Notes: generated by a model from the letters alone, not told the origin. A stretch of 59,131 bases of DNA from JBJXHB01 sp046160725 (GCA_046160725.1 JBJXHB010000319.1:1-59131); one strand, 5' to 3'. Counted from the stretch's first letter, positions 33,473-42,840 are shown. Made by a program: numbers and translations.

Positions 33473-35116
33473 TCACCACGACAGGCTGGCGCCCGCGCCC
33501 ACGACGTTCTTGCGGCTGCCATTGGTCGCCACGCTGGCCCTGAACGACGCGTTGGGCGACACCCGCAGGCTGCCGGCGATGGCCAGCGACGCCATGCCGT
33601 TGAAGTGCCCAACGCCGATGCCCAGCGCCACGGTCTTGCCCTGCTCCAGCGGCGGAATGTTGGCCATCGCCGCCACCGAGGCGATGCCCGACGACATCTT
33701 CCGGTCCTGCAACCGCAGTTGACCAAGGTTCACCGCGTCGTTGGGGGCCGTGGCATCGGCCACGCCCGTGACCCTGGCGGGCCCGCCGGTGGTCGAGTCG
33801 GCGAACCGCGCGCCGGCATCGTCGAGCTGCAGGGTGGTCGAGGAGGTGCCACCGCTCAGCAGGGTGCGGTCGGCAGACACCACCATGCCATGGCCGGTGG
33901 CGTTGACGATGGACGCATGGCTGCCGCTGAGCGCCATGTGCGCACCAGCACCCGCCATCTCGGCACCGCTGGCGCTGACGGTCACCCGGTTGGCGCCGCT
34001 CAACAACTGAGCACTGTTGCCATCGACCACGACGCGCCTGTCGCCATGGGCCATGAACGCACCGTCAGCACGGGCCTGGAAGGCTGTACCCGCCGAGAGG
34101 CTGCCCCCCACCTCCAGGTTGCCGGCGACCGTTGCATGGGTGCCCACGCTGAGCGTGGTGCCGATCACGGCGCCCGCCGTTGTGGCCAGGGTCGTGGTGA
34201 TCATGCTGCCGGTGTTCACGATGCCGCTGGTCAGCGACTGCCCGGTCACGCTGAGGCTGTCGGTGGCAATGCGGCCGCTGTTGACGATGCCGACGGTGGC
34301 CATGTCGCCCTGGGCAACGAATTTGGTCACGCTCAGACCGGCCGCGTTCAATTGGCCGGTGATCGTCAAGTCGGTGGTCGTCAAATGGCCGTCGTTGACG
34401 ATGCCCTGGCTGTAGATCGTGTTGGCGCCCATGATGTCGGCGCTGATGGTGTTGGTGGCCACCAGGTTGGTGGTCCGCACCACACCGCCCACATTGACGT
34501 TCTCCTCGACACCGAGCGAGTTTCTGAAGTGCGAGTTGCCGGCGGCGATGAGGCCGCCGTTGGTCACCTCCACGGTGCCTGCAAACAGGGTGTCGCATTG
34601 CGGCAGCTTGGCGCCCTCCTGGCTGAGGATGGCATTGGCCAGGTCGCTGGACAGCGCGGCGGACACCGTGCCGAGCGCCACAAGGTTGGCGGCCAGGGCC
34701 ACCCCTTGGGCGGCGATGCCGGGAATCAACGCCGGGGTGGCAAAGGTGGTTGCGCCGGCGGCCTCGAGTGCCAACCCAACGCCGTCCGCTGTGATGGCGA
34801 CCACCTGAGCGGCTACACCGCCGATCTGAAGGCCCAGGCTGGCGTTGGTGCTTGCATTGATCGCATTCGTGTACTGGCCCGAGCACTTGGCCTGGGACGT
34901 CAGGCCGGCAAATTGCGTCTTGCTCGGCGTGACCGGCACCGGTGCCACCGGCTTCGGATTGGCGGGGCCGGCTTGAACCGGCGTGGCGGTCAGGCCCAGG
35001 CTGAGCACACCCGCGCTCAGCAGACTGGCGTGCAGCGCGTGCCAGCGCGGGCGAGCTTGATGCGATGCAAGGCGGGCGGCTGCGTTGCTGCCGAATGAGG
35101 CGCAGGTCGTGTGCAT
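33473..35116 (-). CDS. Trimeric autotransporter (YadA-like) surface protein
   Basis: A 547-residue outer-membrane adhesin-like protein. A long signal peptide (about 50 residues, cleavage near PVQAGPAN) precedes a stalk of short repeats alternating NSG/NTG/NDG turns (GIVNDGHLTTTDLTITGQ, GIVNSGRIATDSLSVTGQ, GIVNTGSMITTT). The neck reads ATAPNDAVNLGQL. The last 75 or so residues are a YadA-type membrane anchor (SGIASVAAMANIPPLEQGKT through ASLSW). ATG 35116 has AAAGGAAAG before it. It lies between the kinase and the PEP-CTERM gene on the same strand. The ligand or surface partner is unknown; the stalk is unusually short for adhesins. Confidence 0.85.
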   Translation of the reverse strand: MHTTCASFGSNAAARLASHQARPRWHALHASLLSAGVLSLGLTATPVQAGPANPKPVAPVPVTPSKTQFAGLTSQAKCSGQYTNAINASTNASLGLQIGGVAAQVVAITADGVGLALEAAGATTFATPALIPGIAAQGVALAANLVALGTVSAALSSDLANAILSQEGAKLPQCDTLFAGTVEVTNGGLIAAGNSHFRNSLGVEENVNVGGVVRTTNLVATNTISADIMGANTIYSQGIVNDGHLTTTDLTITGQLNAAGLSVTKFVAQGDMATVGIVNSGRIATDSLSVTGQSLTSGIVNTGSMITTTLATTAGAVIGTTLSVGTHATVAGNLEVGGSLSAGTAFQARADGAFMAHGDRRVVVDGNSAQLLSGANRVTVSASGAEMAGAGAHMALSGSHASIVNATGHGMVVSADRTLLSGGTSSTTLQLDDAGARFADSTTGGPARVTGVADATAPNDAVNLGQLRLQDRKMSSGIASVAAMANIPPLEQGKTVALGIGVGHFNGMASLAIAGSLRVSPNASFRASVATNGSRKNVVGAGASLSW

Positions 35117-35233
35117 GGCTTTCCTTTTCGGGTTGCGAGGGGGTCTCGCTTCCATAAAGGCCAGCCGTCTGGCTCGACTGTCACGGCGACATCGGATTCA
35201 GGGTTTACACCTACTGACGCACTCAATCCGGGT

Positions 35234-38164
35234 TCAGGGCGCCTGCAGCGCCAGAGCCTGCACCAAGGGTGCCACGCGTTGGCGCAGCAATGACTCGGCG
35301 TGTTGGCCGGCCAGGCGCTCGCGCAAGCCGGGCCAGGCCTGGCGCACCGTGTCCGCCTCGCCCGCCGCGGCCGTTGCCAAAGCCAGTTCGATGTCGACGC
35401 TCAAGCGGTAGGCCGCCGGGCCCCCTCCGGGCAGGCGCCCCAGCATGGCCTGCGCCTCGCGCTGGCGCGCCAGGGCCACCGCCGCCTCGCCCCGCGCGCT
35501 GGCGATCAGCCCCAGCAGACCCAGCACGCGCGCGCGGCGCACCGGACGCAACTGCGTCTCGATGGCCTGCAAGCGCGCCGCCCTGGCCTCGGCGGCCGCC
35601 GGACCGGACGTCGCCAGTTCGGCCAGCGCCAGCTGCACCTGGATGTCCACCCGGTCGTCGTGCGTCACCGGCACCCGCTCGGCGGCGCCCGCCTCGGCCG
35701 TTTGCAGCAGGTCGACCGCCCGTTGCCGCTGGCCGGCGCGCAGCAGCCAGCGGCCCAGGTTGAGTTCGGCGCGGCGCACCAGCGCATCGCTCGGCCCGGC
35801 GATCTTGCGGCGCAGGGCCAGGCTCTGCTCGAAGCGCTGGCCGGCGCCCGGGTGGCCGATGTTGTCGAGCGCGACCGCCAGGTTGTTCAGCGAAAGGGCC
35901 TGTTCGTTCGTGCCCGGCGCTGTACGTTCGATGATCGCCAGAACCTGTTCGTAGGCGGCGATGGCCTCGCCGAACCGACCCAGTTCGCTGAGATGAAAGG
36001 CCACCTCGCGCAGCTCCCGGGCGAATCCTGTGGAGTTCTCGCCCGAGAGCCGCCGCTGCTGCTCGGCCACGCGCTGTTGCACCACAAGCGCCTGGTCGGT
36101 GTGCCCCAGCTGGCCCAGCACCATGCCGCGGTGCCGGTCGGTGTTGACGCGATCGTGATGCCCCTCGGGCAGGTGCAGGGCCTTGACGGCGGCAGAGCGG
36201 TCCAGCAAGGAATTGGCCGCCTCCAGACGCCCGGCATTGCGCTCCAGCAGGCCCATGTTGTGCAGGGTGGAGGCCACCTCCAGCGAATCGCTTCCGCTGT
36301 TGCGCAGGCGGATGGCCAGACTCTGGGCATAGGCGGCGCGCGCCTCGTCCAGCTCTTCGCCGCTGCGCAGCGCCAAGCCCAGCGCGTTCCACGACTCGGC
36401 GATGGCCGAGGCATCTGCCGGCAGCCGGGCCTGGCGCAGCGCCAGCGACTCGCGGGCGGCCTGGATGGCCGCTGCCGGCGCACTGGCGTTGGCCAGCACC
36501 ACGGCCAGTTCGGACAGCAGCGCCGCCTCGCGCAGCCGGTTAGGCTGCGGGTTGGCGCGTTCCTGCGCGATGGCCTGCTCGTAGAGCCGGCGCGCCTGTT
36601 CCCGCAGCGACAGATTGCCGTACACGCGCGCCAGCACGCCCTGCAGGCGGCCGCGCAGCGCCGGGCGGTCGGCCAGCTTGCCTTCAAGGTCCGCACTGCC
36701 CGTCTCCACCAACTCGATGACGGGCAGGTCGGTGCGGCCACCCTTGCGCGGGTCGGCGGCGTCGAACAGGCCCACCAGGAAGTCGCTCACCTCGCGGGTG
36801 GTGGTGGCCTCGGCCTGCGCCACCTGTTCGGCCTGCTGCGCCGCCCGTCGCTGGGCCTGTTCGCGGCGCTCGGCCGCGCGGGCCAGGTCGCGCTCGCGGG
36901 TGGCCTGGTCGCGGGCGGCCTGGGCTTCGGCCCTCGCGGCGTCGGCGCGGTCGCGCTCGTCGCGCAGCTGCACTTGCGCAGCCTCGGCCAGCCGGGTCTG
37001 CGTGCGGGCGCGCTCAGCCTCTTGTCCAGCCTGGGTGGCCGACTCTCGGGCCCGGCCTTCGGCCTGCAACGCGCGGTCGCGCTGCTGCACCAGTTGCAGC
37101 GTGAAGCCTCCGGCCATCACCAACGCCCCGGCGCCAGCCAGCGCCCAGGGCCAGCGGCGGCGCAGCCACTTCGCGCCGACGTAGGTGGCGTCCTGCGGCA
37201 GCGCCTGCACCGGCTGGTGCAGGCGGTAGTGGTCCAGGTCGGCCAACAGCGCGTCCACGCTGGGATAGCGGCGCTCGGGCTCGTCCACACAGGCGCGCGC
37301 GACGATGGCGCGCCACTCGCGCGGGCGCGGGGCAGCGGCGGCTTCCAGCAGCTGCACCAACATCGCACCCAGGCTGTAGATGTCACTCGCCGCGCTGGAC
37401 GGCCGGCCGGCGCGTTGCTCAGGGCTGGCATAGCGGGGGGTCAGCGCCTGCAGTTCGGCGCCGGGCTCGGCACCTTGCAGTTGCGCGATGCCAAAGTCCA
37501 GCAGCATCGCCCTGCCGTCGCTGCCGACCAGCACGTTGGCGGGCTTCAGGTCGCAGTGCACCACCAGCTGCCGGTGGGCATAGGCCACCGCGGCGCCAAC
37601 CTGCGCGAACAAGGCCAGCGCCTCGGCCGGGCCACGGCCAGCCAGGTAGAGGTCGATGCGCTGCCCCTCGACGTAATCCAGCACCAGGTAGGGCTGGCCT
37701 TGGGGCGTGCTGCCGCCGTCGATCAGGCGGGCAATGTGCGGATGCTGCAGCCCGGCCAGGATCTGCCGCTCACGGGCCAGCTGGGCCAGCGCCGAGTCGC
37801 CGCTCCAGCCGCGCAGCAACTTGATCGCGGCGCGCTGCTGATAGTGGCCGTCGCTGCGCTCGGCCAGAAAGACCTGGCCCATACCACCGTGCCCCAACGG
37901 GCGGACCAGCGTCCAGGCGCCGAGCCGGTCTCCAGGGTGCAGTTCCTGGGTGGCGTCCCGCAGCAGCTGCGCCACCGGGCGCGAGAAGTGGGTGGTCTGG
38001 CTGGCTTCCAGGTCCAGCAGCGTGCGCACCCGCTGCTGAATGCCCGCATCGGCTGCGCTGGCGGCCAGCGCTGCCAGCGGGTCCGGCAGGTCACAGACGG
38101 CATTGAACAGTGCCTTGACGGCAGCGAAGTCAGGATCGGCGGTGGGCAGCGTCGAGGACGACAT
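35234..38164 (-). CDS. Membrane Ser/Thr protein kinase with coiled coil and TPR-like repeats
   Basis: A 976-residue Hanks-type kinase. The Gly-rich loop is GHGGMG (91-96), the catalytic Lys is Lys115, the loop is HCDLKPAN (203-210, with HRD changed to HCD) and DFG is at 223-225. A single transmembrane helix near residues 340-362 follows the kinase. Then comes an Ala/Arg/Glu-rich coiled coil (to about 450) and tetratricopeptide-like repeats to the C-terminus, probably outside the cytoplasm. HCD in place of HRD occurs in some kinases and does not by itself mean inactivity. ATG 38164 overlaps the sigma-factor stop (TGATG). A kinase of this build coupled to an ECF sigma factor is a known ECF43-type pairing, so the sigma factor is the likely target. 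Confidence 0.88.
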   Translation of the reverse strand: MSSSTLPTADPDFAAVKALFNAVCDLPDPLAALAASAADAGIQQRVRTLLDLEASQTTHFSRPVAQLLRDATQELHPGDRLGAWTLVRPLGHGGMGQVFLAERSDGHYQQRAAIKLLRGWSGDSALAQLARERQILAGLQHPHIARLIDGGSTPQGQPYLVLDYVEGQRIDLYLAGRGPAEALALFAQVGAAVAYAHRQLVVHCDLKPANVLVGSDGRAMLLDFGIAQLQGAEPGAELQALTPRYASPEQRAGRPSSAASDIYSLGAMLVQLLEAAAAPRPREWRAIVARACVDEPERRYPSVDALLADLDHYRLHQPVQALPQDATYVGAKWLRRRWPWALAGAGALVMAGGFTLQLVQQRDRALQAEGRARESATQAGQEAERARTQTRLAEAAQVQLRDERDRADAARAEAQAARDQATRERDLARAAERREQAQRRAAQQAEQVAQAEATTTREVSDFLVGLFDAADPRKGGRTDLPVIELVETGSADLEGKLADRPALRGRLQGVLARVYGNLSLREQARRLYEQAIAQERANPQPNRLREAALLSELAVVLANASAPAAAIQAARESLALRQARLPADASAIAESWNALGLALRSGEELDEARAAYAQSLAIRLRNSGSDSLEVASTLHNMGLLERNAGRLEAANSLLDRSAAVKALHLPEGHHDRVNTDRHRGMVLGQLGHTDQALVVQQRVAEQQRRLSGENSTGFARELREVAFHLSELGRFGEAIAAYEQVLAIIERTAPGTNEQALSLNNLAVALDNIGHPGAGQRFEQSLALRRKIAGPSDALVRRAELNLGRWLLRAGQRQRAVDLLQTAEAGAAERVPVTHDDRVDIQVQLALAELATSGPAAAEARAARLQAIETQLRPVRRARVLGLLGLIASARGEAAVALARQREAQAMLGRLPGGGPAAYRLSVDIELALATAAAGEADTVRQAWPGLRERLAGQHAESLLRQRVAPLVQALALQAP

Positions 38165-38760
38165 CAAGCCTCGAGATCACGGCCCAGTTGCTCGGCCAGC
38201 CAGGCCCGCGAGAAACGCAACTCTCTGTCCACCGTGGCCAGCGAGATGTCCAGCACTTCGGCAATGTCGGCACGCGCCAGGCCGGTGAAATAGGTCATCT
38301 CCAGGATGCGCGCGCCGCGAGGGTCGTTTGCCTCCAGCTGTGTCAGCAGCGCATCGAGCGTCAGCAGGTCGGCCGCCATTGAGTCTTCGCCCATCTGCAG
38401 GCCGGTGAGCGTGAGCTGCACGCGCTGGCCGCCTCGCTTGTCCGCCACGCGAGCCCGCGCGTGCTCGCGCAGCACCGCGCGCATGACCAGCGAGACGGTG
38501 GCAAAGAAGTGTGCCCGGTTGGCCCACTCGATTGGCGCGCGCATGAGGCGCAGCATGGCCTCGTTGACCACGTCGCCCTGGTCCAGGGTGCCACTGTCGT
38601 GCCCGCGCAGCCGCGATGCCGCCATGCGCAGGAACTGGCCGTGCAGCGAACCCACCAGCCGAGCGAAGGCCTGGTCGTTGCCGGCCTTCCATGCGTGCAG
38701 CAGCAGCGTCATGTCGGCCTCGGTCTGGCCTGGGCCGGGCTGAGGGAGGGGAGCAGTCAT
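38164..38760 (-). CDS. ECF sigma factor of the kinase-linked (TIGR02999/ECF43-like) type
   Basis: A 198-residue extracytoplasmic-function sigma factor. The region-2 part is LLHAWKAGNDQAFARLVG and GTLDQGDVVNEAMLRLMRAP. Region 4 reads ILEMTYFTGLARADIAEVLD and SLATVDRELRFSRAWL. The coding frame stays open upstream to 39048, but those codons match a flavin monooxygenase N-terminus and are not part of this protein, so ATG 38760 is used (ATG 38712 is an alternative). Translation is coupled to the kinase. No anti-sigma gene is present, fitting control by kinase phosphorylation, as known for ECF43 proteins. Likely targets are the genes downstream, including the autotransporter and PEP-CTERM genes; this is inferred. 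Confidence 0.86.
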   Translation of the reverse strand: MTAPLPQPGPGQTEADMTLLLHAWKAGNDQAFARLVGSLHGQFLRMAASRLRGHDSGTLDQGDVVNEAMLRLMRAPIEWANRAHFFATVSLVMRAVLREHARARVADKRGGQRVQLTLTGLQMGEDSMAADLLTLDALLTQLEANDPRGARILEMTYFTGLARADIAEVLDISLATVDRELRFSRAWLAEQLGRDLEA

Positions 38761-38893
38761 GCCCAGGATTATTGCGAGCGGCGGCCTGCCTTGCTCCAGC
38801 CGTTTCCACCCATCGCCGCCACTGTTGCTGGCGGACCGTCTTGTCGGCGCGCCTGCTCGTCTGGGGCTGTGCGTCCGGCCAAACATCACGCCG

Positions 38894-39042
38894 GTGGCAT
38901 TCGGGTATAGCTGCAGGCTGGCACCGGTCTCGGCAATGGCCGGCACACGTTCAATCAGCCGCACTGCATAGCCGCGCCGGGCCGGACTTATCACCGATGT
39001 CAGGCTGGCGATGCCGCCGCCTGCAACCAGGACCTCAGCCGT
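38894..39042 (-). pseudogene. N-terminal fragment of a second FAD monooxygenase gene
   Basis: This stretch aligns without gaps to 31828-31976, the start of the monooxygenase gene, with about 30 differences in 149 bases by eye. Translated, it gives AEVLVAGGGIASLTSVISPA and then RRGYAVRLIERVPAIAETGA, matching that enzyme's FAD motif region. The ATG is now ACG, and similarity stops after about 50 codons, so it is a decayed remnant. It fills most of the 315-bp gap between the sigma factor (38760) and the cupin gene (39076). No gene was recognised in the remaining 38761-38893. Confidence 0.8.
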
Positions 39043-39075
39043 GGGCAACAGGGCAACGCAGGCGATGCAGCCGCA

Positions 39076-39459
39076 TCACGACGCCGCCGGCGCCACGATG
39101 GCATAGGTCTTGGTCACCGTCTCCAGCACCTCGAACGAGCCGCGAAACCCGGCCGGGATGAACACGGCCTCGCCCGGGCCTGCGGCCTGATGGGTGCCGT
39201 CCTCGGCATGCACCCGGCAGTGGCCAGCCAGCACGGTGAACAGCTCATGCTCACCGGCGCCCATCTCGATACGCCAATGGCCCGGCTCGCAGCGCCAGAC
39301 GCCGCAGTACAGACGGCTGCCGCCGACAGCGGTGTCGACGCTGTTCCAGGTCTCGCGCTGCGGGCTGCCCGCAATGCGCCGGTCCGGCCGCGGCTGGTCG
39401 ACCTCGGGCGCGCCGGGCATCTGGGCTTGCAGTTTGAGCAGGGGCAGCGTTTCGGACAT
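39076..39459 (-). CDS. Cupin-domain protein
   Basis: A 127-residue single-domain cupin of the DUF861 type. The core motifs are GEHELFTVLAGHCRVHAEDG and AAGPGEAVFIPAGFRGSFEV, forming one beta-barrel. Metal ligands of classical cupins are only partly present (one His in GEHE), so catalysis is uncertain. ATG 39459 gives MSETLPLLKLQAQ as the N-terminus. It lies next to the decayed monooxygenase fragment and could once have been its partner. No function is proposed. Confidence 0.78.
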   Translation of the reverse strand: MSETLPLLKLQAQMPGAPEVDQPRPDRRIAGSPQRETWNSVDTAVGGSRLYCGVWRCEPGHWRIEMGAGEHELFTVLAGHCRVHAEDGTHQAAGPGEAVFIPAGFRGSFEVLETVTKTYAIVAPAAS

Positions 39460-39598
39460 AGCGTTGGCGGTTATTGGACGCAGGCGGACGGTAACAGCCC
39501 TCGGAGCAGAACCAAAGGTCCCGGACGGCCGTCGTCTGGCGCGGTGCCTTCTTGGAGCGGCCTGTTGCGTTTGCCTCGCCTTGCAGAGTTGCAGTGCG

Positions 39599-40513
39599 CT
39601 AGTGCCGAACCGTCCACCAGTTGTCGCCCATCTGGGCCTGCAACCATTCGACAAAACCGCGCACCTTCGCAGGCACCAGGCGCGGCGATGGATACACCGC
39701 ATGAATCTCTTGCCTCGGCAACGCCCAGCCCGATAGCAGCTTGACAAGCGCTCCCGCCTCGACCGACTCATGCACCACGTAGGTCGGAAGTGCGGCCACA
39801 CCCAGCCCGGCGCAGGCACCGGTCAGCAGCGCCGACTTGTTGTTGGACCTCAGCGGGCCGCGCAGCTGAACCGTCAGCTCTTCTCCGTTGGCGCCATGAA
39901 AGTGCCAGCGCGAGTCGTTTTGCACGGTGCTGATGATCAGGGCATCGTGTGTCACCAGATCGATCGGCGTCTTGGGCTCGCCGCGCCGAGCGATGTAGTC
40001 CGGCGCGGCCACCACGGACCAGGGGTTTCGACCCAGGTACTTCGCTCCCAACGTGGAGCTGATCAGACGCCCCATGCGAATCGCCACATCGATGCCCTGC
40101 TCGACGAGGTCCACCATGTCATCGTTGAACAGCAGCTCGATCTGTACCTTCGGGTTGTCCTGCAGAAAGCGCGATACCAGGGGCGCCAGCACCCGCCTGC
40201 CGAAGTCCATCGTCGTGCTGATGCGGATGGCACCCTGCACCTGCGATTGCATCAGCGCCGCCACCGTCTCCGCCTCTTCCAGGTGGTGGGCAATCTGCTT
40301 GCACTTCTCGTAGTAGACGGCGCCCACCTCCGTCGGCTTCACACCATGCGTGCTGCGAAACAGCAGACGCGCGCCGAGGCGCTTTTCCAGCTGTGCGACC
40401 TGCTTGGTCGCCGAAGGCTGGCCGATCCCCAGATCGGCAGCGGCCTTGCTGAACGAACTCAGGTCCACCACGCGGACAAAGAGCTTCATCGCCTGAAAGC
40501 TGGACGCGTTCAT
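39599..40513 (-). CDS. LysR-family transcriptional regulator
   Basis: A 304-residue LysR regulator with helix-turn-helix at about residues 5-60 (SFSKAAADLGIGQPSATKQV) and the substrate-binding domain to the C-terminus. It belongs to the CrgA-like type, judging by LFNDDMVDLVEQGIDVAIRM. ATG 40513 is used. It is divergent from Bug gene 3 over a 194-bp gap, so it likely controls the uptake and hydroxypyruvate cluster to the right. The inducer is unknown. Confidence 0.9.
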   Translation of the reverse strand: MNASSFQAMKLFVRVVDLSSFSKAAADLGIGQPSATKQVAQLEKRLGARLLFRSTHGVKPTEVGAVYYEKCKQIAHHLEEAETVAALMQSQVQGAIRISTTMDFGRRVLAPLVSRFLQDNPKVQIELLFNDDMVDLVEQGIDVAIRMGRLISSTLGAKYLGRNPWSVVAAPDYIARRGEPKTPIDLVTHDALIISTVQNDSRWHFHGANGEELTVQLRGPLRSNNKSALLTGACAGLGVAALPTYVVHESVEAGALVKLLSGWALPRQEIHAVYPSPRLVPAKVRGFVEWLQAQMGDNWWTVRH

Positions 40514-40707
40514 AGGACTCCCTTTTGCGCAAAGTAAACCGCACCGTGCCGGCTGTGGGCCATTCCAAACCAGCATAACCAAGATTCCATTTTCTGGTCT
40601 TCCGCAGCACGGGCGAGTGCACCGAACATCACCGTCCAGCAACCCGAAGTGGCCCGCCCTCCTGGCGACAAGCCCACCAGGTTCGACATCGACGAACGAG
40701 AAAGCGC
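40514..40707. promoter_or_regulatory. Divergent control region, LysR to uptake operon
   Basis: This 194-bp gap is lower in GC than its surroundings and holds a direct repeat ATTCCA at 40562-40567 and 40584-40589, 22 bases apart (two helix turns). An AT-rich stretch around 40575-40595 could hold a promoter. LysR sites usually lie in such gaps, but no clean T-N11-A palindrome was pinned down. Confidence 0.35.
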
Positions 40708-41688
40708 GTGGTGAGTGTGAAAAATTTCTCCCGGGTGGCGATGCTCCTCTTGATGGCGACAGCCAGCGGGATGGCCATGGCACAGGCATTCCCTGCGAAG
40801 CAGCCGGTGCGTCTGGTGGTGCCCTTTCCGCCGGGCGGCACGACCGACTTGCTGGCCCGGGCGATCTCCGGGTCCATGGGTACCGCTCTCGGCCAGACCG
40901 TGGTGGTCGAGAACAAGGGCGGCGGCGGTGGGTCGATCGGCGCGGCCGACGTGGCGCGCGCGGCCCCTGACGGCTACACGCTGCTGATGTCGTCGGTCTC
41001 GACCATGGCGACCAACCCCGCCATCAACCCGAAGACGCCGTACGACCCCAACACCGACTTCGTTCATGTCATCAATGTGGCCGCGACGCCCAATGTCATC
41101 GCGGTCAGTGCATCCTTTCAAGCCAAGGACTACCCGGGCTTCGTCGCGCTGCTGCGCAAGGAGCCCGGCCGGCACAGCTACGCGTCTGCAGGCGTCGGCA
41201 GCGTTGGCCACCTGTTGGCCGAGGTCTACAAGAGCACGGCGGGTGTCTTCATGACCCACATCCCGTACCGCGGCTCCGGGCCGGCCCTGACCGATGTGGT
41301 GGCCGGACAGCTGGGCGTGGTGGTCGACAACCTGCCCACAGCGCTGCCCTTCATCCTGGACAAGCGCCTGGTGGCCATCGCTGTCGCTGCGCCAACGCGA
41401 CTGGCCCAGCTGCCCAACGTCCCCACGTTCGCCGACCTGGGGTTGCCGGACGTCAACCGCATGTCGTTTCTGGGAGTGTCTGCGCCCAAGGGCACACCCA
41501 AGGATGTGGTCGACAAGCTGAACGCCGCCGTGAGAGCGGCGCTGTCGGATACCGGCGTGAAGCAGCGCATCGAGTCCACGGGCGCGATCGTCGTGGGCAA
41601 CACCCCTGCCGCGTTCCAGCAGCAAATCAGGGACGAGTTCGAGGTCTACCGCAACGCCGTGAAACGGCAGGGGCTCAAGCCGGACTAG
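40708..41688 (+). CDS. Bug-family (TTT) periplasmic binding protein 3
   Basis: A 326-residue Bug/TctC protein with a signal peptide (core VAMLLLMATASGMAMA, cleavage before QAFPAKQP). PVRLVVPFPPGGTTDLLARA and a GGGGGSIGAADVARAAPDGYT loop follow. The start is a GTG; 40708, 40711 and 40717 are all possible. ATG 40741 would leave too short a signal, so a GTG is preferred. First gene of a cluster with TRAP transporter genes, the hydroxypyruvate enzymes and a second Bug gene. No TctA/TctB is present. Confidence 0.86.
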   Translation: MVSVKNFSRVAMLLLMATASGMAMAQAFPAKQPVRLVVPFPPGGTTDLLARAISGSMGTALGQTVVVENKGGGGGSIGAADVARAAPDGYTLLMSSVSTMATNPAINPKTPYDPNTDFVHVINVAATPNVIAVSASFQAKDYPGFVALLRKEPGRHSYASAGVGSVGHLLAEVYKSTAGVFMTHIPYRGSGPALTDVVAGQLGVVVDNLPTALPFILDKRLVAIAVAAPTRLAQLPNVPTFADLGLPDVNRMSFLGVSAPKGTPKDVVDKLNAAVRAALSDTGVKQRIESTGAIVVGNTPAAFQQQIRDEFEVYRNAVKRQGLKPD

Positions 41689-41787
41689 ACCACTTCTCGG
41701 GAGGCTGCATCCAAGGAGCCCAGGCACCACTTGCAGCCGACTGAAACCCCGGCGCCGAGGCGCGCCATTGATCAAACAGGAGACAAC

Positions 41788-42840
41788 ATGAAGCGGTTTC
41801 TGATGTGCGCGGTGGCCGCCGCGGTGACCCTGTCGGCTCTGATGGTGCCTACGCCGGCACAGGCGCAGGAAAAGAAGGTTCGCGCCCAGATGGGATGGGT
41901 GTTTCCGAGCACCTTCGGGCTGCTGGGCCCCGCCCAGGCCAGCCTTGTGGAAGAACTGCGCAAGGTCAGTGGGGGCAGCATCGATGTCAAGGGCTTCGAG
42001 CCTGGCGCGCTGGTTCCCGCCGGGCAATACCTGGATGCCGTGGCCAGCGGGTCCTTGGACATGGCGTCCACCGTGGCTGGCTTCTTCACCGGCAAGGACA
42101 TTGCTTTTGCGCTGTACGCGTCGATGCCTTTCGGTCCTGATGCGGGCGAATACATGGCCTGGATCAAGTACGGCGGCGGCGAGAAGCTGATGAAAGAGCT
42201 GCATGCCAAGTACAACGTGGAGGCCATCCCCTGCGGGATGATCGCGCCGGAAGCCTCGGGTTGGTTCCGCAAGGAAATCAAGACGCTGGATGACCTCAAG
42301 GGCTTGAAGATGCGCTTCTTTGGCCTGGGCGCCAACGTGATGCAGAAGATGGGCGTCAGCACGCAGACCCTGGCACCCGGCGATATCTTCCAGTCGTTGC
42401 AGCTGGGCACCATCGACGCCACCGAGTTTTCGATGCCCGTGGCCGATCTGACGCTGGGTTTGCACCAGGTGGCCAAGTTCTACTACTTCCCTGGCTGGCA
42501 TCAGCAGGCGACGATCATTTCGCTCTACATCAACCCGAAGAAGTGGGCTGAGTTCAGCGCGACCCAGAAGGCCCAGATCCAGTCGGTCTGCGACGCCAAC
42601 ATCCTGAAGATGTTCGCCGAGGGCGAGGCGGTGAACTTCAAGGCCATGAAGGAGATCCAGGCCAAGGGCGTGGCACTGAAGAAGTGGCCCAAGCCGTTCA
42701 TGGACGCCTACGAGAAGGCCTGGGACGAAGTGGCTGCAGAGCAGTCGGCCAAGAGCCCCGAGTTCAAGAAGGGGTGGGACAGCTACACCGCCTTCCGCAA
42801 GGACTACGCCATCTGGAAGGACATGCAGACCCTGAAGTAG
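41788..42840 (+). CDS. dctP: TRAP transporter substrate-binding protein (DctP family)
   Basis: A 350-residue periplasmic receptor. The signal peptide ends near PTPAQAQEKK. Family features include GGSIDVKGFEPGALVPAGQY, the core Arg region LKGLKMRFFGLGANVMQKMG that usually binds the carboxylate, and YYFPGWHQQATIISLYINPK. The last motif recalls the 2-oxoacid-binding TakP-like branch, which would suit hydroxypyruvate; this is tentative. ATG 41788 has AGGAGA 5-10 bases before it. The DctQ and DctM genes follow, but DctM is interrupted. Confidence 0.88.
   Translation: MKRFLMCAVAAAVTLSALMVPTPAQAQEKKVRAQMGWVFPSTFGLLGPAQASLVEELRKVSGGSIDVKGFEPGALVPAGQYLDAVASGSLDMASTVAGFFTGKDIAFALYASMPFGPDAGEYMAWIKYGGGEKLMKELHAKYNVEAIPCGMIAPEASGWFRKEIKTLDDLKGLKMRFFGLGANVMQKMGVSTQTLAPGDIFQSLQLGTIDATEFSMPVADLTLGLHQVAKFYYFPGWHQQATIISLYINPKKWAEFSATQKAQIQSVCDANILKMFAEGEAVNFKAMKEIQAKGVALKKWPKPFMDAYEKAWDEVAAEQSAKSPEFKKGWDSYTAFRKDYAIWKDMQTLK

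Noticed and set aside
35300..38293. A 997-residue open frame on the plus strand
   Set aside because: It is the mirror of the kinase gene; composition is low-complexity and no motif is present, while the minus strand has kinase, DFG and repeat motifs.
38761..39048. N-terminal extension of the sigma factor to 294 residues
   Set aside because: The extra 95 or so residues contain a flavin-enzyme motif and match the monooxygenase at 31976. They are a gene fragment that happens to be in frame.
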